DNA of 56,159 bases from Gemmatimonadota bacterium. Lineage in GTDB: Bacteria; Gemmatimonadota; Gemmatimonadetes; Gemmatimonadales; GWC2-71-9. The notes beneath the pieces were generated by a model, which saw nothing but the letters and a program-made list of their open reading frames with translations, was not told the origin of the DNA and did no database searches. This document shows positions 50,313-56,159 of this stretch, in pieces. Location: positions 1 through 56,159 of the forward strand of contig JANYKV010000052.1 in the NCBI GenBank assembly GCA_025358055.1. The letters are read 5' to 3'. Position 1 is the first letter of the stretch. Each line of letters begins with the position of its first letter. A program made the translations under genes and the position numbers.

Positions 50313-51734
50313 CTACCCCCGTTTGAGAGTCCTTGCGGCCGGTGTGTCCTCCTGGTCCGTCCGTCCGTCTGACCTTCTGTCCGCCTTGTCCGCCGGTCCA
50401 TCTGTCCGTCTCGTCCGTCTGTCTGCCTCGTCCCCCTCCACCACCCGTACCCCTTTGACCCGCCGTCCATCCATCGCCGCGATTTCGAGCGTGAGATTGG
50501 CCACGTTGACCCGGTCACCGATGCGGGGGAGGCGGCCGATTTGGCCGAACAGGTAGCCGCCCAGGGTGGTGTAGTCGGTGTCGTCGAGGGCCGTTTCGAA
50601 CTCACCGTTGAAGTCGGAAAGCGACATTGCCCCGTCCAAAATGGGTGCCCCTGCCGTGCCTTGAGGCTTTTCGCTCTGGTCGTGCTCGTCGTAGATCGGC
50701 CCGACAATTTCTTCGATCAAGTCTTCCATCGTCACCAGACCAGCGGTGCCGCCATATTCGTCGAGGACGAGCGCCAAGTGACTCTTTAGGCGTTTCATGT
50801 CGGCCAGCACGTCCTCCACCTCCCGGGTGCCCGGGACGAAGAGGGGTGGTCGCATAATGGCGCGGACGCGCTGTTGCGGGTTGTTGCGGAGCGCGGTGAG
50901 GATGTCTTTGGCGTGGACCACGCCGACGATTTCATCCAGGGTATCGGTATGAACCGGATAGCGTGATCGCTTTGCCTCCGCCACAATGTCGGCCGCGGCT
51001 CCCACGGTGAAGTCGGCCGGAATCGCCTCGATCTGGGTCCGAGGTGTCATCACTTCTTCTGCGTTCTTTTCACTGAATTCGAATACACCCTCAATCAGCC
51101 GGGCGTCCTGCGTGCCGAGGCTTCCGCCTTCCTGGCTTTGCTCTACGAGCATCCGAATTTCCTCGCCGGAATGGACTCGTTCGTGCTCGCTCGGCGCGCG
51201 GACCCGGAGGAGGCGCATCAGCAGCTTGGCGGTGCCGTTCAAGAATCGAATCGGAACGGCCGCGATCCAGGCCCACGCGGTGAGTGGGATGGTCAGCCAC
51301 GTGCTCACGGTTTCCGGGTAAAGGATCGCGATCGCCTTGGGGACCAATTCGCCGAGGACGATATGGAGCAGGCTGATGAGGGAAAACGCGATCGTGACGG
51401 CGACCCCGTGCTTCGCGACGAGGGCGAGGGAAGCGGGAAGCCAACTGAACGCCTGTTCGACGAGCCCGGCGATAGCCGGTTCTCCGATCCAGCCCAGTCC
51501 AAGCGAGGCGAGCGTAATTCCTAGCTGGGTGGCGGATATGTAACGGGTGAGCGATTGAACCGCCCGCCGAGACAGGATAGCTTTGCGGTTGCCGTTTTGG
51601 ATCATCTCGTCGAGTCGGGTTTTGCGAGACCCGACGAGGGCAAATTCGGCCGCGACGAAGAAGGCGTTGGCGAGGACCAGGGCAAATACAGCCATCACGC
51701 CCCAGACCATTTTCGACGATCCTGGAGGCTCCAT
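50313..51734 (-). CDS. CNNM/CorC (HlyC-type) transporter-associated protein
   Basis: A 473-residue membrane protein. A DUF21 domain with four hydrophobic segments (about 8-190) is followed by a CBS pair (about 215-340, starting VMTPRTQIEAIP) and a CorC/HlyC domain (about 355-440). The family handles magnesium or cobalt efflux. The last 30 residues (from about 443) are an odd Arg/Asp/Thr-rich tail (DRRTRRTDG, DRRSDGRTDQ) encoded by a degenerate 8-9 bp repeat. The start at 51734 is chosen because it opens just before the first helix. A CDF exporter gene is divergent. Confidence 0.9.
   Translation of the reverse strand: MEPPGSSKMVWGVMAVFALVLANAFFVAAEFALVGSRKTRLDEMIQNGNRKAILSRRAVQSLTRYISATQLGITLASLGLGWIGEPAIAGLVEQAFSWLPASLALVAKHGVAVTIAFSLISLLHIVLGELVPKAIAILYPETVSTWLTIPLTAWAWIAAVPIRFLNGTAKLLMRLLRVRAPSEHERVHSGEEIRMLVEQSQEGGSLGTQDARLIEGVFEFSEKNAEEVMTPRTQIEAIPADFTVGAAADIVAEAKRSRYPVHTDTLDEIVGVVHAKDILTALRNNPQQRVRAIMRPPLFVPGTREVEDVLADMKRLKSHLALVLDEYGGTAGLVTMEDLIEEIVGPIYDEHDQSEKPQGTAGAPILDGAMSLSDFNGEFETALDDTDYTTLGGYLFGQIGRLPRIGDRVNVANLTLEIAAMDGRRVKGVRVVEGDEADRRTRRTDGPADKADRRSDGRTDQEDTPAARTLKRG
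50355..50433. repeat. Degenerate 8-9 bp repeat in the 3' end of the CNNM gene
   Basis: The plus strand is a run of units such as GTCCGTCC, GTCCGTCTC, GTCCGTCT, GTCTGCCTC and GTCCGCCTT, pyrimidine-rich and lying inside the CNNM reading frame near its 3' end. In gene sense the unit is GAGACGGAC. It encodes the Arg/Asp/Thr-rich tail. Confidence 0.75.
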
Positions 51735-51789
51735 AAGCTCGAACCATAGCGGTTTTGACCCCCACTCGCGAGGGGCGGTCCCCAAGCGC

Positions 51790-52737
51790 CTGCTGATTGT
51801 CTTGGGCGTCACGGGGGTCTTCATGGTCGTCGAGGCCTTAGCTGGCTGGGCAAGCGGATCGCTCACCCTGCTGGCCGACGCCGGGCACATGTTGACCGAT
51901 GTGGCGGCCTTGGCGCTTTCGCTGGTGACGGCTTGGCTGGCAACGAGACCAGCCGACCCGTCCAAGACTTACGGCTATATGCGGTGGGAAATCCTGGCGG
52001 CACTGGTCAATGGGGCGGCGCTCTTCCTGATCGCCGGGTGGGTGGTGGTGGAGGCGGTCAGCCGTTTCAGTCAGCCCCATCCGATCAAGACGGGCATTTT
52101 TCTCACTGTGGCACTCGTTGGGTTGGTAGCCAACCTCATGAGCCTGTGGCTCTTACATGGGCACCGTCACGGGAGTCTCAACGTTCGAGGGGCCTACCTC
52201 CATATTCTTGGAGACGTTCTGGGGTCGGTTGGGGCCGTCGTGGCGGCGCTGGTCATCCGGTTTACCGGATGGTATCCGGCCGATCCGATCATCTCCATCT
52301 TGCTCTCATTGCTGATTCTCGCGGGGGCGTGGCGATTGATGCGCGAAAGCACCGACATCTTGCTCGAAGCAGCCCCGGCGCATCTTTCGTTGCCGGAGGT
52401 CCGGGAGCGGATTTTGGCGGTGAGCGGGGTCGCGGAAGTGCACGATCTGCACGTATGGACCGTCACCAGCGGCATGGTCGCCATGAGTGGCCATGCGGTG
52501 GTTCCGGACCTGATGGAGCACCCTCACGCGTTGGCGGGGATCAAAACCGCGCTCGGCGGCCTTGGCATCGGACATGTCACGATTCAGCTCGAAGTGGCCG
52601 ATGATTGTGAAGGGGAAGGGGAGTCTTGCCGCCCCCACGCCAACCTGGTTGCGCGCGGTGAGGCGGGGCACTTTCATGGTCATGCGCACAGTCACGATCA
52701 CGCCAACGGGCCGGCCCAAGAAGGTCACCGCCACTAG
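51790..52737 (+). CDS. Cation diffusion facilitator (zinc/cadmium exporter, ZitB-like)
   Basis: A protein of about 315 residues with six membrane helices. The metal site in the membrane is His33-X3-Asp37 (AGHMLTD) and His138-X3-Asp142 (YLHILGD), the HD-HD form typical of zinc. The cytoplasmic domain (about 205-280) has VHDLHVW. A His-rich tail (GHFHGHAHSHDH) ends the chain. The start is uncertain: the frame has no ATG, GTG or TTG between the divergent CNNM start and the first helix. I place it at CTG 51790, which follows GAGGGGCGG; TTG at 51802 or a start deep inside the CNNM gene are alternatives. Confidence 0.85.
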   Translation: MLIVLGVTGVFMVVEALAGWASGSLTLLADAGHMLTDVAALALSLVTAWLATRPADPSKTYGYMRWEILAALVNGAALFLIAGWVVVEAVSRFSQPHPIKTGIFLTVALVGLVANLMSLWLLHGHRHGSLNVRGAYLHILGDVLGSVGAVVAALVIRFTGWYPADPIISILLSLLILAGAWRLMRESTDILLEAAPAHLSLPEVRERILAVSGVAEVHDLHVWTVTSGMVAMSGHAVVPDLMEHPHALAGIKTALGGLGIGHVTIQLEVADDCEGEGESCRPHANLVARGEAGHFHGHAHSHDHANGPAQEGHRH

Positions 52738-52755
52738 GCTCCCCCCCCGAACGTC

Positions 52756-52784
52756 TTGCGGTGTGCAGGGTGCCAGTCTATATA
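52756..52784 (+). promoter_or_regulatory. typA promoter
   Basis: TTGCGG (52756-52761) and TATATA (52779-52784) are separated by exactly 17 bases, a strong sigma-70-type layout in otherwise G+C-rich DNA. The leader to the GTG at 52858 is about 67 bases and contains AGAGGT upstream of the start. Confidence 0.6.
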
Positions 52785-52857
52785 TGGCGCCCTTGGTTGG
52801 TGTTGCGCGACGGTTGCCCGCGCCACCACCAGTCTCGCTGTAAGAGGTTGTGCCGTC

Positions 52858-54705
52858 GTGGACATACGCAATATCGCAATCATCGCGCACGTCGATCACG
52901 GCAAGACGACGTTGGTGGATCAAATGCTCCGCCAGGCCGGCGCCTTCCGGGCCAACCAGCACGTCGAGGAGCGGGTAATGGACTCGAACCCCCTCGAGCG
53001 GGAGCGGGGTATCACCATTCTGGCCAAGAACACCGCCATTCACTTCGGCGGGACCAAGATCAACATCGTCGACACCCCTGGGCACGCCGATTTCGGGGGT
53101 GAGGTGGAGCGGATTCTTCGGATGGTGGACGGCGTGCTGATCCTCGTCGACGCAGCCGAAGGGCCGATGCCGCAGACGCGATTCGTTACCCGGAAGGCGC
53201 TGGCGCTTGGGCTCCGGCCGATCGTGGCCATCAACAAGATCGACCGCTCCGACGCCGAGCCGCTCCGGGTGCACGACGAGGTCCTGGGGCTCTTCATCGA
53301 CCTGGAGGCGACGCACGAACAGCTCGATGCGCCGTTTTTCTATACCTCGAGCCGGGCCGGAACCGCGACGGCCCACTTGGATCGGCCGGGGACCGACCTG
53401 ATTCCCCTGTTCCAGGCGATTCTTGATCATGTGTCGCCGCCCAAGGGCGATCCAACCGGCCCGTTCCAGATGCTGGTGTCGACATTGGATTTCTCCCCGT
53501 TTCTGGGGCGGATGGGCATCGGTCGGATTGAGAGCGGTGTGGGCCGGGTGGGCGATCCGGTGGCGCTCCTTCCGTTCGGCGAGCCTGGTATGGTGACCGG
53601 GGAGCCGATCGAACGGAGCAAGATCACCCGGCTCTATACCTTTGACGGCCTCCACCGGGTTGAGGTCAGCGAAGTGCCGGCCGGCGACATTGCGGTCATC
53701 TCGGGCATCGAGGGAATTGAGATCGGCAAGACCCTCACCACGCCCGATTTCCTGGCCCGGCTGGCGGGTATTGCGGTCGAGGAGCCCACGATTTCCGTGG
53801 ACTTCATCGTGAACAACTCGCCCTTTGCGGGCCGAGATGGGAAGTACGTCACGAGTCGCCAGATCAAGGACCGGCTTTATCGGGAATTGGAGCGGAACGT
53901 GGCGCTTCGGGTGGAGGAGACGGATTCGCCGGATACCCACACGGTGTCCGGGCGAGGCGAACTCCATCTGGGCATCATGATGGAGACGATGCGGCGCGAG
54001 GGTTACGAGTTTCAGGTCTCTCGGCCGAGGGTGATCACGAAGGAAGGTCCGAACGGCGAGCGCCTCGAGCCGTATGAGGAGCTCATGTTGGATGTGTCAG
54101 AGGACTATATGGGCGCCGTCATGGAGAAACTGGGCCCCCGCCGGGCCGAAATGACGGAGATGCGAAACCCGGGGCAGGGTAGCGTACGTCTCACGTTTAG
54201 GATTCCGTCGCGGGGACTGTTCGGTTATCGATCCGACTTTTTGACCGATACTCGCGGGAACGGTATGATGCACCACCGTTTTCTCGATTACGGCCCGTGG
54301 GCGGGTCCGTTGAGCGGCCGGAAGCGGGGAGTGTTGGTGGCGGATCGTGAGGGGTCGGTGGTGGCCTTTGCACTGGGCAATTTGCAAGAACGAGCCGTGA
54401 TGTTCGTGTCGCCGGTCGAGCTGGTGTACGAGGGGATGATCTGCGGCGAGAACTCTCGTCCAGGCGACATGGACGTCAATGTGACCAAGGAGAAGAAGCT
54501 CACGAACATGCGGACGACGGCGTCGGATGACAATGTCATTTTGGAGCCGCCGCGGGCGATCACCTTGGAATATGCGCTCGAGTATATCGAGGAAGACGAG
54601 CTGATCGAAGTGACGCCGAAAAACATTCGCCTCCGGAAGCGCGTATTACAGGCGAACGATCGGAAGAAAGCCGCCCGGGCTGCCCGGGTGGCGGATGCGT
54701 CGTAA
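52858..54705 (+). CDS. typA: Ribosome-associated GTPase TypA/BipA
   Basis: A 615-residue translational GTPase of normal length. G1 is AHVDHGKTT (10-18), G2 lies in [10 protein letters not shown]3 is DTPGHADF and G4 NKID. Domain II, the elongation-factor folds and the BipA C-terminal domain (EYALEYIEEDELIEVTPKNIR) follow. BipA helps assemble the large ribosomal subunit and supports growth under stress and cold. The GTG at 52858 is chosen because it opens directly at the conserved IRNIAIIAHVD and has AGAGGT about 9 bases upstream. The next gene is a small acidic protein 45 bases downstream. Confidence 0.96.
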   Translation: MDIRNIAIIAHVDHGKTTLVDQMLRQAGAFRANQHVEERVMDSNPLERERGITILAKNTAIHFGGTKINIVDTPGHADFGGEVERILRMVDGVLILVDAAEGPMPQTRFVTRKALALGLRPIVAINKIDRSDAEPLRVHDEVLGLFIDLEATHEQLDAPFFYTSSRAGTATAHLDRPGTDLIPLFQAILDHVSPPKGDPTGPFQMLVSTLDFSPFLGRMGIGRIESGVGRVGDPVALLPFGEPGMVTGEPIERSKITRLYTFDGLHRVEVSEVPAGDIAVISGIEGIEIGKTLTTPDFLARLAGIAVEEPTISVDFIVNNSPFAGRDGKYVTSRQIKDRLYRELERNVALRVEETDSPDTHTVSGRGELHLGIMMETMRREGYEFQVSRPRVITKEGPNGERLEPYEELMLDVSEDYMGAVMEKLGPRRAEMTEMRNPGQGSVRLTFRIPSRGLFGYRSDFLTDTRGNGMMHHRFLDYGPWAGPLSGRKRGVLVADREGSVVAFALGNLQERAVMFVSPVELVYEGMICGENSRPGDMDVNVTKEKKLTNMRTTASDDNVILEPPRAITLEYALEYIEEDELIEVTPKNIRLRKRVLQANDRKKAARAARVADAS

Positions 54706-54750
54706 GGCACGCGGATTTTTCACCTTCACTCTGGAAAGGCGGGGCAACAC

Positions 54751-54975
54751 ATGTCGGCCTGGGAGGCCTCGATGGAGGCGGTGGAGCTGCGTCGGCGGTA
54801 TGAGGACGACGACGACTACGAAGATGAGGGCTTCACGTTCGACGGCGAGGATGAAGATGATGAAGACTTCGACGGCAACGAGGATGAATTCGAGGATGAG
54901 GACGCCGAAGACGCCGATCTCGAAATCGAAGACGAAGACTTCGAGTTCGAGGGTGGCGAGGAAGAGTCACGCTGA
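54751..54975 (+). CDS. Hyper-acidic small protein
   Basis: A 74-residue protein of which 40 residues are Asp or Glu and only 4 are Arg; the net charge is near -36. After a short N-terminal part with a possible helix (WEASMEAVELRRRYE) the chain is almost wholly acidic with scattered Phe and Tyr. It lacks a signal peptide. Such chains can mimic nucleic acid, buffer cations or bind basic proteins such as ribosomal proteins. The ATG is preceded by GGAAAGG at some distance. It follows typA closely on the same strand and may share its transcript, but a role with TypA is inference. Confidence 0.65.
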   Translation: MSAWEASMEAVELRRRYEDDDDYEDEGFTFDGEDEDDEDFDGNEDEFEDEDAEDADLEIEDEDFEFEGGEEESR

Positions 54976-55072
54976 ACCAGGTACGGATCGGGCAACCGAT
55001 CGTCCCCACGTGTTGATCTGACCGGGCGTGGCGGTGGACCGCGAACACCGCCCGCCTATCCAAATTCCTAAC

Positions 55073-55126
55073 TTGACGCCACGACCTAAATTTGCAACTA
55101 TGCGTGTGCGCATAAGCACTATGCGC
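55073..55126 (+). promoter_or_regulatory. Promoter-like region with overlapping TATGCG palindromes
   Basis: TTGACG (55073-55078) is followed after 17 bases by AACTAT (55096-55101), a plausible weak promoter. Over its -10 end lie three alternating half-sites: TATGCG (55099-55104), CGCATA (55109-55114) and TATGCG (55120-55125). The first two form TATGCG-N4-CGCATA and the last two GCGCATA-N5-TATGCGC. The site is 142-169 bases before the lipoprotein start. Confidence 0.45.
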
Positions 55127-55220
55127 TTCTGCATCATCTTGCACGTCACGTACTGGTCCGCCGGGTGGTGAGGAGGCGTGCGTGGGATGGCGTCCGGTTG
55201 GAATCCTGACACGTGGCGTA

Positions 55221-55237
55221 CTGGAGAGTTCCTCCAG
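55221..55237 (+). other. Hairpin in the lipoprotein leader
   Basis: CTGGAG and CTCCAG form a perfect 6-bp stem with a 5-base loop, 17 bases before the ribosome site (GGGAGAA at 55254-55260) of the lipoprotein gene. The rest of the 292-base gap from 54976 has no gene that I can support. Confidence 0.35.
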
Positions 55238-55267
55238 GGACACCCACTCTCACGGGAGAATTATCGA

Positions 55268-56159
55268 ATGAGGCTCCAACGTCTTTTGTTCCTCGGTGGC
55301 ATCGCCGCGCTCACCGCCTGCGCCGAGACGACCGCCCCGAACGCTGCACCCCCGGCGGCGCCGGGAGCCAACGAGATCGCGCGGAATGAGGTGACCAGTG
55401 GCCCGGTACAGGTCATGAGGTTGAGCGAAGGCCTGTTGTCGGCCGACGGCGCGGAAACTGGAGCCGCTCCTGGTGCTCGGGCCACGAGCCCGATCCTGTA
55501 TCACAAGGGGCCCATTCTGGCGACTCCGAAGGTTGTGGCGGTGTATTGGTCCGCATCGACCCTGTACGCCGGCGGGCCGGCCGCGGGCACCAAAGGCGTC
55601 GCCTCGGGGGATCATTCCCTCGTTGGCTATTTCCTGTCGAATCTTGGTGCCTCGAGCTATTGGGCGATCAACAATCCCTACACGCAGGCGAGCGGCGCGC
55701 ACGTTGGTAACCTCACCTATACCGGCTTTTGGGCCAACAATGTCAGCGTACCAGGGGCGGGGGTGCTGACCGATGCCAAGATGCAGGCCATGCTCATCTC
55801 CGGATTCAACGGTGGGAAGATCGGGTACGATGCGAACACCATCTATGCGATTTTCACGGGCCACGGAGTGAACGCAGGCGGCGGCTTCGGCTCCCAGTAC
55901 TGCGCGTATCACGGTCCCTTCACGTGGAGCGGAAAGACCGTGCTGTACTCGGTGCAGCCGTACAATGCCGACTTCTACAACGGCTGCTCGGCCGGCCTGA
56001 CCCCGACACCGAATGCGGATCGTCCGGCCGACGTAGAGGTGAATACGCTGGCGCATGAGCTGGAGGAGTCGGCCACGGACCCTCGGCTCAATGCTTGGTA
56101 TGATGCGGCTGGGAACGAGAACGCCGACAAGTGCGCGTGGACGTGGGGCACCACTTACA
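55268..56159 (+). CDS. Exordium-like (phosphate-induced protein 1 family) lipoprotein, 3' end missing
   Basis: The visible 297 codons encode a lipoprotein: the lipobox LTAC places the anchor on Cys18, followed by an Ala/Pro-rich linker. From about residue 75 the chain resembles the EXORDIUM/PHI-1 family: HKGPILATPKVVAVYWS, then a central domain with YAIFTGHGVN, a Cys-containing loop (SQYCAYHGPF) and LAHELEESATDPRLNAWYD, where His263 and nearby acids could bind a metal. The plant family takes part in growth signalling; bacterial members have no known function. GGGAGAA stands 7 bases before the ATG. The window ends inside the gene, so the length is unknown. Confidence 0.75.
   Translation, partial: MRLQRLLFLGGIAALTACAETTAPNAAPPAAPGANEIARNEVTSGPVQVMRLSEGLLSADGAETGAAPGARATSPILYHKGPILATPKVVAVYWSASTLYAGGPAAGTKGVASGDHSLVGYFLSNLGASSYWAINNPYTQASGAHVGNLTYTGFWANNVSVPGAGVLTDAKMQAMLISGFNGGKIGYDANTIYAIFTGHGVNAGGGFGSQYCAYHGPFTWSGKTVLYSVQPYNADFYNGCSAGLTPTPNADRPADVEVNTLAHELEESATDPRLNAWYDAAGNENADKCAWTWGTTY

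Noticed and set aside
50207-50433. CRISPR array
   Set aside because: The units are 8-14 bases, contiguous and degenerate, without unique spacers; no cas genes are present.
52306-53967. Long open frame antisense to typA and the CDF gene
   Set aside because: Same cause: it mirrors two well-conserved genes and encodes no recognisable protein.
1-56159. Prophage, integrative element or genomic island
   Set aside because: No integrase, transposase, tRNA target, flanking repeats or shift in base composition is visible; the genes are core-type.

Overview
The window is a dense stretch of bacterial chromosome with high G+C and short intergenic gaps. Many neighbouring genes overlap by 1-8 bases (ATGA, GTGA, TTGA and TAATG junctions). 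The gene set suggests a soil-type member of the Gemmatimonadota or a close diderm relative: a DUF5686 outer-membrane protein with a carboxypeptidase-like N-terminal domain, paired secreted M28 peptidases, SurA/PpiC chaperones, BatA/DUF58 proteins, FtsEX-EnvC, a GT9 heptosyltransferase and many DMT permeases. That assignment is an inference from gene content. I see no rRNA, tRNA, CRISPR array, insertion sequence or prophage.

Layout. 1-7.3 kb: a secreted-protein fragment, an AlkD-like repair protein, a VOC protein, an HtrA-type protease, a poorly coding stretch with one small ORF, a DUF5686 barrel and a 1-Cys peroxiredoxin. 7.5-14.0 kb: AlkA, a receiver/pseudo-receiver/CheX-like protein overlapping a patatin, and uvrA coupled to a DMT permease. 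14.1-19.1 kb: a flippase-like membrane protein and an ABC exporter, then a triple-FHA membrane protein with a PP2C phosphatase. 19.1-24.5 kb: pckA with an HD hydrolase, nfo, and a GAF-GGDEF protein. 24.5-33.7 kb: one minus-strand run lepA, GT9, ROK kinase, PfkB kinase, STAS-HATPase, DUF4325/winged helix, ftsE, ftsX, envC. 33.7-40.2 kb: two DMT paralogues, an ArsR/M28/AhpD operon and a second M28 peptidase. 40.4-50.2 kb: two plus-strand runs, DUF58-BatA-mfd and PpiC-surA-pdxA. 50.2-56.2 kb: repeat arrays at a convergent junction, a CNNM/CorC protein, a CDF exporter, typA, a hyper-acidic small protein and an exordium-like lipoprotein cut by the window edge.

How the genes work together. Five DNA-repair genes (alkD-like, alkA, uvrA, nfo, mfd) lie within 46 kb, but in separate transcription units. 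Envelope functions dominate: divisome-linked wall hydrolysis (FtsEX-EnvC), outer-membrane protein folding (SurA, PpiC, HtrA), glycan building (GT9 and two sugar kinases) and lipid handling (flippase-like protein, ABC exporter, patatin). The most unusual part is the STAS-HATPase plus DUF4325 pair set between the glycan genes and ftsEX-envC; I read it as a candidate regulatory switch, untested. Start codons were moved from the longest frame to the most likely site wherever homology, a Shine-Dalgarno site or gene overlap pointed there. Several starts are non-ATG, including a probable CTG.
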